NCBI RefSeq assembly: GCF_035222275.1
Contig: NC_085884.1
Location: 558,001-622,000, forward strand
Reading direction: 5' to 3'
Source of the DNA: Podospora bellae-mahoneyi
Lineage: Eukaryota > Ascomycota > Sordariomycetes > Sordariales > Podosporaceae
DNA length: 64,000 bases
The translations under genes were made by a program, and so were the position numbers. Position 1 is the first letter of the stretch; every line of letters starts with the position of its first letter. Below are positions 12,000-23,595 of this stretch, piece after piece. Under the pieces are notes generated by a model. The model did not search any database. It had not been told where the DNA came from and worked only from the letters and a program-made list of their open reading frames with translations.

Positions 12000-13611
12000 T
12001 GGTTTGGGGGCTGGGGCGTGTACATATGAGTATATAATTTGGGGGAAGGGTAGTCGTGATTGGTTGTAACTTGAGATGAATTTCAATGTCGCAGAGCATT
12101 CGTCGTGCTTTCAGGTGTCTTCTTGACTATCATGATTCCCACTGTATGCCCGGCGGAGAACGTTCCGGTAGCCACAAACGCCACCATTCCACCTCACCCT
12201 TACCATCATCACCCGCTCTCACCCTCACAGCCAACCCCTCGGACCCAACCACTCGGTACTCGGGTGTGAAGCCCAGTGTGTAAGGCACTTTGGTCTGATC
12301 TCGATTGGATAGGTAAGTATTTTACACTTATTTTAGGCTATGCCTTCTGATGAATGGCGTTGATTGCCACGGCATCTACACATGAGAAAGTGAGTGATGG
12401 GTGGCGACGATCTGGCAGGTCTCTGACAGTAACTGCGTGGCAGTGACTGCCTCCAGATTCACCACCAGTGCCTGCCCTGAGAGGGGCGGGAGCACCTGTC
12501 CAGCTTCCTACACCTGGCAACAGACTGACAGCCTCACTTGCCTACCTCAGGAATACACGGTACTTGTAGTACTTCCAACAGCAGCCCACTATCCGACGGC
12601 CAAATGGCCAATTGACCCGAAACGGCTTTCGTAGCCCACCACCCCACGGATTGGTGGGTGAGCTTTTGATATTTTCGGCAGATCCTCTTAGGAGAAGTAG
12701 AGACTCTTTCTCTTCTCGGTCTTGGTCAGTCCCGTCCCTCCACCGCATCACGACATTTTTTAGCTCATTGCAGAAACGTTTCCACGGCTCAAGAACTTAT
12801 ATTGTTGCCGAATTCTGTCTCACACTTCCCTAACCTCCAGACGAAGCCGCGGCAGCCCGCATGTTTCCGCACCGGAAAACTCGACGTGGACAATATTGCA
12901 CCCAAACGGCCGTCCTCCTGGAGGCGCACCAAACCTCAACATGCGCATGGCATCCACGCACGACCTCTGTCTCTCTATTTTCTCCTGCTGTGGTACACAG
13001 CACTGTCGCAACAAACAATTCAATGCCCGAGAGCCGCTGACCGCCTCTGATCATCTGCTTCTTTTTTCTGGAACCCCAAGTCACGGCCCTAAAGGGAAGG
13101 TTGCAGCGCTCGCCGTGGGACAGACAGACCCCGGACCGGCAGTTGGAGCTTGCAAATCCGGGGAAAGGAACACGGCCAGGCATCTCATCATGCATTCCTC
13201 CCAGCCTCTGTCTTTTTACCAAGCTTTCCTCCTGTCGCACAGGCAGGATTCCCCGCATGCTGTCCCACGGGACGCCGAGGAGAACAACACCCCATCATGC
13301 GGGTGGAGGAATTGGAGACTCTTGGTGGGTTGGGGTACCTACCTTGATGATCACCACGTTACAGCCCAGCCGTGTTGTTCGGTCACGGGAGGCAGCTTGC
13401 TGGGACCGCATGCTCACCACATGCGAACACGATGGTTCATCCAATCTATCTTCGCATCGGCGGTGGTGTTGAGGTGGCACCGCGGTCATGATGATGCGAT
13501 CAGATATCTTTTTGGCGAGTCCAATTATCTCCTCCTCTCCTTGCCCTTGCTTCCCACATACCGGTCAGCTTGCTCTGGTGTTGTTTGCTTTTTGCTAGCT
13601 TCCATTGCAGA
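12000..13611. other. Long intergenic region; GH31 promoter
   Basis: About 1.6 kb. The open frames (the longest about 270 codons near 12.9-13.7 kb) have biased composition and overlap the GH31 start, so I do not call them. The region should hold the terminator of the permease and the promoter of the alpha-glucosidase. I see no RNA gene or mobile element. Confidence 0.45.
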
Positions 13612-16214
13612 ATGGCGTTTCTCTGGATCGCCTCTCTTGTGTTGTGCTCTCTGTGGGGGGCACGGGGACAGACTGAACGATGTTCGGGTTACGAAGCCAT
13701 CAACGTGCTGATGGCGGACTCGTATCTGATTGCAGATCTTGTTCTCATTGGCAACTGCAGCTCTCACAGCAGCGACATCGAGAACCTGAGGTTGCTTGTC
13801 GAGTACCAGACAGGTAAGCACGTCAATGTTTTTGTCTAGTATCACGATGCCGTCTAAGGTCACTGACTCGAACAGACTCACGGCTGCATGTCCTCATCAC
13901 GGATGTCGATTCCCAAGTGTTTCAAATCCAGGAACACGTCCTCCCCCGACCGAGAAGCGAGAACGTGTCCTCGAGCAGCTCTGGGTTGCAGTTCAGTTTC
14001 ACCCAAAGCCCGTTTGCCTTTGGGGTCACAAGAGCGTCGACAGGGGAGACCCTTTTTGACACGGCTGACACGCCGTTGATCTTTGAAACCCAGTACATCC
14101 GACTCAGAACTCGCCTGCCATCGAATCCAAATATTTATGGGCTTGGCGAACATTCGGATGACTTTCGCCTTCCGACATGGAATTACACCCGCACGCTATG
14201 GAACACGGAATCGCCCATGATCCCAAAGGGGCTCAATCTCTACGGCTCGCACCCGGTGTACTTTGACCATCGGGGCGAGTCAGGCACGCACGGCGTGTTT
14301 CTGCGGAATTCCAACGGCATGGATGTCAAGTTGGGCACCTCGGACCAGGGACAGCAATTCCTCGAGTACAATGTGATCGGCGGCGTATTCGACTTTTACT
14401 TCTTAGCAGGCCCGACCCCAAAAGACGTCAGCAAACAGTATGCCGAAGTTGTCGGGCTCCCATCGTTTGTGCCGTACTGGGTCCTGGGTTTCCATCAGTG
14501 CAAGTATGGATATGAAAGCGTTGATGAAGTTAGACAAGTTGTTGACACCTACGCGGCCGCTGGGATCCCATTGGAGACGATGTGGGGTGATATTGACTAC
14601 ATGAGCGACCATCAGGATTTCACCACGGACGGGAGCCGTTACCCCCTGGAGAAAGTTCGGCAGTTGGTTCAGAGTCTGCACGATGATGGACAACACTATG
14701 TTCAAATCCTGGATCCGGGAATTCATCGAGCTGGTGGTTACCCAACCTACACCAGAGGCGCCGAACAGAACGTCTTTCTCAAAGCAGCAGATGGCTCATT
14801 TTATCGCGGGTTTCAATGGCCCGGCGAAGTGGTTTGGCCTGACTGGCTCCATCCAAACACACAGGAATGGTGGACAGATGAGATCAGGAGGTTCTACGAC
14901 CCCAACTCAGGCGTCAACATCGATGGGCTGTGGGTTGACATGAATGAGGCGAGCAACATGTGTGAAAGCACCAGCTGCTTTGCTTCAACATCTGCTCGAA
15001 CCTGGGTTGCCAACAAGGGTAACGCGGTCAGGAAACGTTACGGGGACCCAGTTCCATTTCTTGGAGTGCCAGAGAGAGATCTCTTCAACCCCCTGTATCG
15101 CATACAGAACCGATGGGGCGACATCTCCAGCAAAACTTTGTGGACGAACATCACCAATGCCGACGGAACCCACCAGTATGATACTCACAACTTCTACGGC
15201 ACCATGATGGCTGGCGCCACCCGGAACGCCCTGCTGAGCAGAAACTCGGCTGTCAGGCCCTTCGTCCTCACTCGATCGACCTTTGCTGGCGTGGGGAGAG
15301 TGGCAGCGCATTGGTTCGGTGACAACGCTTCTAGGTGGGATCATTACCGAACTACTATCCGCCAAATGTTGTCCTTCACTGCTCTGCACGCGGTGCCCTT
15401 TGTTGGATCTGACGTCTGTGGCTTCAACGAAAACGCGACGGAAAAAATGTGCGCCCGCTGGGCTTTGCTAGGCGCGTTCCAGCCCTTCTACCGCAACCAC
15501 GCAGATATCACGGCCAACCGTCAGGAATTTTACCTGTGGCCTTTGGTCACCCAAGCCGCCAAGAAGGCGATTGATACTCGCTACAAGTTGCTCGACTACA
15601 TGTACACCTCCCTCTGGAAAGCGAGCGCTGACGGCACGCCCAACGCCAGCCCGCTGTGGTTCTTCTACCCCTCGGATAGCAACACGTTTGGCATCCAGAA
15701 CCAATGGATGCTTGGAGACGCGTTACTTGTTTCTCCAGTTGTTGACGACGACTCCCAGAGCGTCAGCTTTTACCTTCCGGACGATATCTGGTATGACTTT
15801 TGGACTTTTGAGCAAAAGGCCGGGGGTGGACAAACGCACAGGTTGGACGGGGTACAGTGGGATGAGATTCCTGTTCACATTCGAGGCGGGACTATCCTTG
15901 CTATGAGGACTGAATCAGCGAATACTACTGCCCAGTTGAGGGAGAAGAACTTTAGGATTATTGTTGCGCCGGGAAAGGACGGGACTGCCAAGGGGGAATT
16001 GTACTTGGATGATGGGGCCAGTTTGGATGTGGGGGGGAACAAGTCGGAGATTGGGTTTGTGTGGGATGGGCAGAGCTTTGCTGCGAACGGAACGTTTGGG
16101 TTTGAGACGGATGTGAAGGTTGAGAGGGTTGTTGTTCTCGGAGGGGAGGGAGGGGAGGTTGTTACGCATGAGGGGCCTTGGGGGTTGGGAGGAGGGTTTG
16201 GTTTTCATTTGTAG
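13612..16214 (+). CDS. Secreted GH31 alpha-glucosidase
   Basis: Exons 13612-13813 and 13876-16214; intron 13814-13875 (GTAAGC...GAACAG). The protein is 846 aa. It begins with a clear signal peptide (MAFLWIASLVLCSLWGARG), so it acts outside the cell. Family marks: NIYGLGEHSDDFRLP in the N-terminal beta domain; WGDIDYM; GLWVDMNEASNMC, whose Asp is the GH31 nucleophile; WFGDNASRWDHY; GSDVCGFNENATEKMCARW; PFYRNHADITANRQEFYLW near the acid/base region; and a C-terminal beta-sandwich. Several N-x-S/T sites fit secretion. It should release glucose from the non-reducing ends of maltose, starch oligomers or similar glucans. The start at 13612 was preferred because the upstream in-frame extension has no ATG and would hide the signal peptide. 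Confidence 0.94.
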
Positions 16215-16929
16215 AGAGGGGAAGGGGTGATGAAGTGTTTGAATTTTATTCTTGAACTTTCTGCTGATAGTATTGTGAGTTGGTTCCGGGTGTTCTTCTT
16301 GTCCATTTTCACGAGAGATTGCCCGTTGTGAAGCTGCTCGTAACCAAACAGTGCAGGATGGGGCTCGAAAATACAAATGGCAATTGTCTTGAGGTCCAAT
16401 AAATAGCCCGCTTGTTCCATCTTTTTGTTCGGCAGTCAGAGGTTGGTGTTGCCAAGCGCCAATGCTGATGGCCCCTTATTCCGGCCTCTTGCCAAACCAA
16501 ACGCTCACAATCAAGACAGACCAGACGTCCACATATTCCAATCCCATATCATCTCCTACATTCTCCCCACTACCAATCATCCACACCCCCCATGCTTCAA
16601 ACACCTACACCTTTTAAACCCCTTCTTAACCATCCCCTTCTAGGTCAACGTAGAGGGAGGAGGGGGGGTGATGCTGGGAGAGAGGGCAGGGTTTCTAAAG
16701 CTGGCTTCTGGAAGAGGAGTTTCTGAACTCTGGAAGCTGCTAACAACTTCGTGTCGTGTTCCTGGGGTGAAATTCCTGCAAATGCTAAGCATCGTTCAAC
16801 GGTGTCTAATCTCCCAGATCCTGTACACTTTTCATCACTCCAGATCACACACAAAATCCCCCTATCCCCTCCCAAAAAAAAGTAATAAAAAAAACCAGTA
16901 CGAACCCCCATGAATCTCTCCCTCACCTC

Positions 16930-17070
16930 CTCAAAATTTGATCCTCTTCACCTTGTCCCCGGGGACCGGGGATATACCTCACCCACGGCTCAACCGACAA
17001 ATCCGTCACCTCGTCATATTTCCCGTTCATCACCAGCGTCTCAACCTCAATAACCCCCCCCCGCAGCTCG
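16930..17070 (-). pseudogene. C-terminal fragment of a proline-iminopeptidase-like hydrolase
   Basis: On the minus strand a short frame reads IEVETLVMNGKYDEVTDL then SVEPWVRYIP. This matches the block around the catalytic Asp of alpha/beta-hydrolases of the proline iminopeptidase group, typically 'PTLVINGRYDEVQD...VxPFFxxIPKVKW'. Immediately after, KVKRIKF continues the similarity in a shifted frame. Nothing homologous was found upstream, so only about 45 residues survive. It seems to be the remnant of a gene otherwise deleted. The call rests on one motif block and could be tested by a profile search. Confidence 0.5.
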
Positions 17071-17266
17071 AGTGTTAAGTTTCGCTATTTCAAATACGAA
17101 TTATCTGTTGCGTTGGCCCAATGCCACTTGTTGTTGCAGGAGGCTTTTATGGTGGTCAGCAGCACCCAACGCCGGAAACGGCAGTTGATCAAGCCACTAG
17201 ACGGCGTCCATCCATGCCCCGTTGCTGTTTAAATAGGTACCTACCTTTAAGCACCCATGCGACAAG

Positions 17267-17274
17267 TATAAATA
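17267..17274 (+). promoter_or_regulatory. TATA-like box (TATAAATA)
   Basis: TATAAATA about 310 bp upstream of the DUF924 start codon, followed by a pyrimidine-rich leader. Distance to the ATG is long, so it is a candidate only. Confidence 0.3.
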
Positions 17275-17584
17275 TGACCTTACAAAAGCTGTACTTATTA
17301 GCACTCAAGCTTTATCGTGATACCATCTACACTTTTGAATCGCCAAGGTATCCTCGATGTTTTTATCGAGTCAATCTGCACTCGAGTACACCTCGATTCA
17401 TCTCACCCGGAGATGTCTGTTTATCTCCGACAGCTCGGACCACAGTGTATGTGTGTGTGAGCATAGAGGGGAAACCACTCATCATTTTCATCCCCTTTCC
17501 TCCCCAATTTTCAATTTTCACCCTTTCATCCATCATCACCACACCCCTCAAACCCAACCCCCTCCCCCCCCCTTAATCCTCATC

Positions 17585-18520
17585 ATGGGCGGCGCACCCC
17601 CCTCCCCCCTCGAATCCTCCCTCCGAAAACTCCTCACCCCCGAATTATTCTCCCGCCTCGTCACCCACCGCCTCCCCTACCCCCCCCAATCCCCCATCAA
17701 CTTCTCCCACTTCGCCAACACCATATTCCTCACCGACCCTTACTCCCCCTTGGTCTCCCCCCAGGCCTGGCCCGCCCTCCTCGCCATGTCCCAGCACCCC
17801 CTCTCCTCCATCCCCGACCTAGCAACCTTCCTCCCACCCCCCTCCTCCCCTTCCTATCCCACCCAAACCCTCGGCCTCCTCCTCCTCCTCGACCACATCC
17901 CCCGCCTCCTGTTCCGCGGCATCGACCAGCGCTACACCTACTCCTTCTTCTCCCACCTCTCCCAATCCCTCGCCTTGTCCTGGCACTCCCTCCCCTCCCA
18001 CCTCCGCCCCGACTCCTACGCCCGCTGGAAGCACGAGCAGAACGTCGCCCTGGACTACTGGATCGCCGTCCGGTTCTGGTTCGCTACACCATTCGTCCAT
18101 TCCGAAAAGCCAGAACTGCAGGAAATCGCCATAACCCTCACGGAAGAAACCCGCGCGACGGTGGAGAAAGAAACCGGGTCGGCTGACCCTTACCGCCAAA
18201 AACGCGACGAGATACTAGGCGACTCGTACGCTTTTCCCAGGGTCTACAACGCCGGACCGCCGCAGGGGGATCAGGTGACGAGAGAGAGCTTCACGTGGTG
18301 GATGGGCATGTTGTTCGACGTCCACAAGCCGATCGTCGACCGGTTTGGGAGGTACCCCTATCTCAATGGGATAACCGGGCGGGATGCGAACGGCGGAGAA
18401 GAAAAGTGGTTGGAGGAGATCAACCACTTTGCCGAGGCGGACGAGGAGAGCGTTAGGCGGGTGAGGGAAGATGTCAAGGCGGGACGGTGGTCGCCGTTGG
18501 GGACTGACACGCCTCGCTGA
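17585..18520 (+). CDS. DUF924 family protein
   Basis: Single exon, 311 aa, starting at CATCATGG. The fold-defining blocks of DUF924 (TPR-like helical family shared with bacteria) are visible: FFSHLSQSLALS, a Leu-rich LLLLLDHIPRLLFRG like the family 'LLLDQFPRNxFRG', and WKHEQNVALDYWIAVRFWF. The C-terminal third (KWLEEINHFAEADEE) is fungal-specific. Bacterial DUF924 proteins have no firmly known role, so none is given here. The 5' half is extremely C-rich at third positions. The frame extends 76 codons upstream, but that part is leader-like and lacks similarity, so I chose the ATG at 17585. Confidence 0.8.
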   Translation: MGGAPPSPLESSLRKLLTPELFSRLVTHRLPYPPQSPINFSHFANTIFLTDPYSPLVSPQAWPALLAMSQHPLSSIPDLATFLPPPSSPSYPTQTLGLLLLLDHIPRLLFRGIDQRYTYSFFSHLSQSLALSWHSLPSHLRPDSYARWKHEQNVALDYWIAVRFWFATPFVHSEKPELQEIAITLTEETRATVEKETGSADPYRQKRDEILGDSYAFPRVYNAGPPQGDQVTRESFTWWMGMLFDVHKPIVDRFGRYPYLNGITGRDANGGEEKWLEEINHFAEADEESVRRVREDVKAGRWSPLGTDTPR

Positions 18521-18669
18521 GATAAGACAACAAAACAAAATTGGTAGTAATAGTGGTGTTGTTGATCAGTCATTACAAAGCTAAAACAGGTATCACTGCA
18601 ACAACCTCCTTTTTCCAATCCCTACTCTCCTCCATATCCCCAACACCACGACATGACCAAAGGGTATTA

Positions 18670-20947
18670 TCACCAGGCCTCCCACTTCTGTCCCCCAACA
18701 GCAATCAACCGATTAAACAACTCATCCCTCAGCGGAATAGCCGTAATCTTGTACACCTCCCCCCGACTCGTCCTCAGCTCCAACCCGTCGCTCACCTCCC
18801 TCTCCAAACTCCACCCCACCACCAACTTCGCCTTCCACCCATATCCGCCAAGCTTCTTCAACTCGACAATCTCCGACACGGGCACGCTCCACATGGCATG
18901 TAAATCCTCCTTCTCCTCTCCATTTGGCCCAATCTTTTCCTTTGTCTTCTTCGTTCCAAACGCCACGACCGGAATTGTGGCTGCCGTCGACAAATAAACA
19001 TTGCCCTTCTTGCCGTCGTATCTCGCCTCAAACTCTACCGGTCCACTGATGGGCACCTTTTCGGCAGGGGGAACAACTCCCAGTCTCTCCTTGGCGTTGT
19101 GGCTGATGCCCATCTTGCCCCTGATAGTATCGGCGCCCACGGCAGTCTTGACAGCAGTCTTTGCAGTGCCCCTGAAAAAGTTGAGGAACTTGTTGCTCTT
19201 CTTGTTTTGCTCCTTGTCCTGTCCCTTGACCATGACGCTGTGCCCGCCTTGGTTGCCGCCCTTGTCGTGCTTGATACTGGGATCGTAGTGGATCGCTTCC
19301 TGGAGTTCACCCACGCTTGCGTTCATGGGAGCATCGGCACCGGCAGCGGAAAGGTCATTGGAGGTAAGCTGGGCAGGTTTGTCGGGAGGTACTTCGCTGA
19401 TACGGGGTGGTGGTGGGAGGGGTGCATGGTTCGCCTCCCCAATACGGAGGAGAGTGATGGTGAGCTGAGCATTGGTGGGAACGCCTTTGAGGAGAGTACT
19501 ACAAAAAGGTAAGATAGTCAGTGTACTGAGCCTTTCAAGGATGACGGAAATCAAGACATACTTTCTCAACTCCAGCAACTTCTTCCAGTCGGGGATAGTT
19601 CTGTTGAGCCAGTCCAGACCACGAGAGATAATAGGGTCACCGAAGAACCCGAACCCAATGCCGAAGGTGACACCCTTGACAAACATGTACGAAGTGACGA
19701 CGAACGACAAGGCGAGAAGAGGCAGGATGAGCGCGACAAATCTCAGACGGTGAACATCGGTGGGAAACGGCGGCGTAGGAGACAACGCGCTACAGCACTC
19801 TGTTGGCATCAGTCCTCTCTCAACTTCACTAGCAACAAAACTCACTTTGCAATCCTCTCCCAGGTATCCACAAAATCCCCCAGCGCATGCATAATGGGCT
19901 GAAGCTTCGACCACATAGCTGTCTGCATCGGCACCTCCGTCTTGTCCCTCTTGGTCCCCGGCTTCGACCCAATAGCTTTGTGCATCTCGCTCGTGGACTG
20001 CTCTGCCGACTCCTGATCCCCCTGAGCATGTTGCCCGACAGCGCCGCTCACCGCCACCGTCGCGATCCCGCTCACAAAATTGCTAGCTTCCTGCTCGACC
20101 GCCTCACCCTTGTGATTCTCTGGCGCGCCCGTAGCGCTGTCGTGGCTACCTAGCACACCAGCCTTGGGTTTCTGTATCCCGCCTGTTTTGCTGTCGACAA
20201 GCGACACTGGCGCAGGGGGGAAGAGATACTCTCTCGTCCACGGCACCGCGATGAGCGCCACGAGAACACTAATCAGCAGCGGTGTGAGGAAGTCAAACAG
20301 CCACGCAAGGAAATAAGCGCTGCAAAACGCTGCTGTGCGCCGGGTTTCCTTCCAGGAACGGAGACGAGCAATGTGCTTGACTGCCGCTAGCATCCCTACG
20401 CCAACCGTCATATAGAGGCGCTCAAAGTTGCCGCGCATCTTGTCTGGCGAGAACTCTTCCTGTTCCGCAATGTTGAGATCGAGACCGCCGGGCGGGGGGT
20501 AGGGGGTGGCTTTGGTGTGGAAGATTTGCTGTCAGAGCGGTTGCGTTAACTTGAGACCTGACATATGCGCAGAGACCATTTCTGACGTCGACATACCTTG
20601 TTAAACCGGCGCACGAGCATCCAGAGCTCTTCGTTGTCCATACCACCTACCAGAGGGGCTGGAATCTCTTGCTTGGGCTCGTTCCATCCTAGGTCGCGAA
20701 CCTCTTCGTCGTGGTCGAGTTGGGCGATGCCTTGGGGGTGTTCGGTGGTGCCCTCGGTGGCCAAGGCGTGCGAGAGAGTTTGTTGGTTTCCCAGTTTGTC
20801 ACTGGGCTCGGGCTTGTGAGGGCCTTCGACAGAGGTGGTAGGGTTGACGGCGGGGATGGGTAAGAAGTCGACGATTTCAGATCCTAGGCTGTTTTCATTT
20901 TCGTCCTTGGACGGCACGTCCGGTGCCGTTGGCTGGGATGAAGCCAT
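18670..20947 (-). CDS. DUF3292 membrane protein
   Basis: Four exons, read on the minus strand: 20947-20597, 20528-19846, 19789-19562 and 19498-18670, with introns of 68, 56 and 63 bp. The join gives 696 aa in frame. The layout fits the fungal DUF3292 family: an acidic, disordered N-terminus; LVRRFNKQIFHTKATPYPPPGG, a family hallmark; a membrane hairpin near residues 185-225 (FCSAYFLAWLFDFLTPLLISVLVALIAVPW); a second near residues 360-400 (LRFVALILPLLALSFVVTSY...IGFGFFG); and a C-terminal PH/GRAM-like beta domain (FEARYDGKKGNVYLSTAA... to WEAW). A paired-hairpin plus PH-like layout suggests an endomembrane or lipid-contact role; this is inference. The third exon begins at 19789, because the nearer AG sites would break the frame. 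Confidence 0.82.
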
Positions 20948-21184
20948 GACCGTGTAGGTTAAGGTCTGTCCAGTCTAGGTAGGGGGGTGCAAAAGGGTAG
21001 TTAGTATGATTAAGGTAGGATAGTGGCCGGGCCTGGGGCCAAGTGGACAACGAAAAGAGCTTTATTCTACGTAAGTCGAGAGCAGGCAGGTGGTGGATGG
21101 GGGGTCATAGACATTGTCGCCAGTGGTTTTATTGATGCTCCTGGTGCTGGGCTGAAAGACGGCAATGACATCAATGGCTGCCAA

Positions 21185-23110
21185 TCAGCGGGCGGATAAA
21201 AATGGAGTCGGTGACGCAGGTGTGCCAGAGCCATGGTTCGAACCTGCTGGGGAAGCGTCGTTTGGGTGCCATTCCGTTTTGAGTGACGGCCCAATCTCAG
21301 ATTCGAGAATCTCTTGGTCTTGCCAAATACGAGCAGGATCATCGATTTTTTTGTGGAATGAATGCTCCGGAATCGATGACGTTCTGTGGAACCCGGTTGT
21401 GGTTGCGGGAGGCAGTTGCACGCCAGCTGGCTGGACTTACACAGGTCTTGGCATGATACCAACAACCCCAAGTCACATCAGTTACGCTTCATCAAGGAGA
21501 TTGGAAGATCACTACATCCGCAACGAAACAAGATTTTATAACACCATGTCATTTGTCCCCTCTTAAACCCTCATCACTACATGTCGAGGAATCATCTTGC
21601 GATGATGGTGGTTTTCCTTCCGCCGTGAAGCTGGGTGGCCGGTCCCTATTGCAATTCATCTGCCGGAATTGTTGAAGACTGGGATAGAAAGGTTGGTTGT
21701 CACGTTCGGCATTCAATGGGAAGTTGGGAAATTGTGGTGTCGAAAACCCCATGACTTGTTGGATGGAGAAATTCTGGGGTGGGGGGGGCCGATACTCGTG
21801 GCGGGGGTGTCAGAGGTCTCCGTGGGATTTCCGAGGACTCGGGGACTGTAAAGGAGGTTTCGTCGAGTCCAGGTGGCTTCCGGGGTGGCGCATTTTCACA
21901 AGGTGTTTTTCCATAGGTCACATGTGCATAGAGACTTTCCATTCAGGTTGCACCGACCTTTCGCAGAGACTTGGCCGGACAATATTACCCTCGTTTGTTG
22001 ATCAAGTCGTAGTGACCCTCATGAACACGAGAACCAACGACCTCCATATTCACAAATGCCGGCCTTATGAGCTCCTCAAGGTCCATCCAGCTCTTGCAAG
22101 CATTGTACGGGAATGAAACTTTCTTCCTACTGCATCCTTGAACGAAATAGGTACGTCTGTCGTCAAGTCTTCAGATTCCTTTGGGAATGCCTTTGCCTTG
22201 CAGTTTGGACCCAAATGCAGATTCTGCGTGGCGGATCAGAAAGTCGGCATTCTTTCTCCGCTCGGCTTGACAAGATTCCCAATCCTTCTTCTCTGCTGCT
22301 AGCTTCTCCAGGACTGCAAGCCGCTCCAACAATGCATGGTCGGGGCCACCGGTGCTGCTCAGCGTTTTGGGTTTCTCGAGTGAAGAAGCAGGGGATTTCG
22401 CAACCTCAAGCCTGCCTCCAAGTTCAGTTTTCAGCTGCGAGGGCTTGGCCGAAGTTTTTGGGGACTCATTGACAGTCTGGTGATCCGAACGCGTCGAACC
22501 CAGTTCTTCCCCTATGAGGTCGACGACTTCCAAATCCACACATGTAGATTCTGAGGTATATCCATCATTATGATCGAGGGTCGGAGCGTGCGATGGGGTG
22601 GATGAAGGGACAATAGAGCGATCTCCACTGCACAACAGTTAGCCAATTATCCAAAATAATTCTGTCCAGGTATCAATATCCATACAGGTTCGCTGCGGAG
22701 AGCAGAAGATTCAGCGCAGCGAGACAGTTATGCAACTTCTCGCGTAGCTCTCTCAGTTCGTCTTTCCCGTACAACTCCCACCCAATTCTGCACCCACTAT
22801 CTCGACTAGTTGGTGGCCCGTTACTGGACAAACTCTTTTTCAGGGATTCGGTTCGTTTGAGGAATTTCGAGATCGTGTCCAGTGACGATGAGATGAGAAA
22901 TGACGCCGAGTTGATTGTGTCTCGGGGCAGAAAAACCTGGTTTTGGCTGAGTTGGCTCACAGCGGTGAAGGCCTGTTGGGTCAGGACAAGTTCCTTCATT
23001 GCAGCTTCATATTCGGAGGGAGCGTCTGCTGAAGTTTTCACGAGGATGTACAGTTTCTGGGCCATCCCGGCGCCAGCGACAAAGTCACCCACGGAGTAAC
23101 CAGATGACAT
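21185..23110 (-). pseudogene. STAND-type N-terminal plus ubiquitin-like domain protein, decaying
   Basis: The first two exons are sound: 23110-22686 and 22627-22171 with a normal 58-bp intron. They encode MSSGYSVGDFVAGAGMAQKLY and a helical block ending in LHNCLAALNLLLSAAN, the N-terminal module common in fungal STAND/NLR-like and ubiquitin-like-domain proteins, then a disordered, charged linker with a coiled-coil stretch (LERLAVLEKLAAEKKDWESCQAERRK). After the stop at 22171 the ubiquitin-like domain is still readable in pieces: FKDAVGRKF, CKSWMDLEELIRPAFVNMEV, EGHYDLIN, NIVRPSLCERSVQPEWKVSM. It is split by about three frame changes (near 22180, 22120 and 22000) and a TGA where homologues have Trp (MHMWPM). 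Pro-rich tail frames continue to about 21185. If transcribed, a 293-aa product lacking the domain could still be made. Confidence 0.7.
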
Positions 23111-23595
23111 CTTGTACCATGGGGCGTAAGAAGGATAGTAAAACTTGATATTGTGTAGTAATCCGAGCTTGAAAAGGCAGCAAAAGGTTAGGCAGACTGG
23201 TTGCAAGTATGTTTGACACCTGACAGTGATGAATAGGTAAATATGAACTCCTGGGGAGGCTGGATGGGCTGTTTTGGTTTAATGAATGGGATGGTATCTG
23301 ATGGTCAAGGATAATGTTACACAGCCACGAGAGCCTAGTTGCAGATACTGCGTGGTTCTCATGTCGAGGCCCGGCCAGTGGTGAAGGCACTGTGGCGGAG
23401 CTTGCATTCCGCCTCGTTCATGTTGTTGGTGGCAGGCATAACCAAAGCACAAGAATTGCTGACCTATCATTTGAGGTGTAGACGTGGAACTCGGTCTTGT
23501 AAAGAAGTGCGACGTTGCCAACAGCTGCTCGCCAGACTTCAGGGCGTAACAGCGCAATCTCCCAGACTCTCCGTCGGCAAGTCAAAAACGCCCAC
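23111..23595. other. Intergenic region
   Basis: 485 bp between the decaying STAND/ubiquitin-like gene and the end of the mannose-6-phosphate isomerase gene, both on the minus strand. It must contain the promoter of the former. No coding block recognised. Confidence 0.45.

Larger units (their letters stand above)
16215..17584. other. Intergenic region with one gene fragment
   Basis: About 1.4 kb. It holds the 3' region of GH31, an alpha/beta-hydrolase fragment on the minus strand (listed separately), a palindromic GGTACC near 17237, a TATAAATA at 17267-17274 and a very C/T-rich leader (17480-17575) before the DUF924 start. No other gene was seen. Confidence 0.5.

Noticed and set aside
12896-13711. 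271-codon open frame upstream of and overlapping the GH31 start
   Set aside because: It overlaps the signal peptide exon of GH31 in another frame and shows no motif.
21190-21250. Possible tRNA because of a GGTTCGAACC element
   Set aside because: The element is a palindrome; no matching acceptor stem, D arm or anticodon arm could be formed around it.
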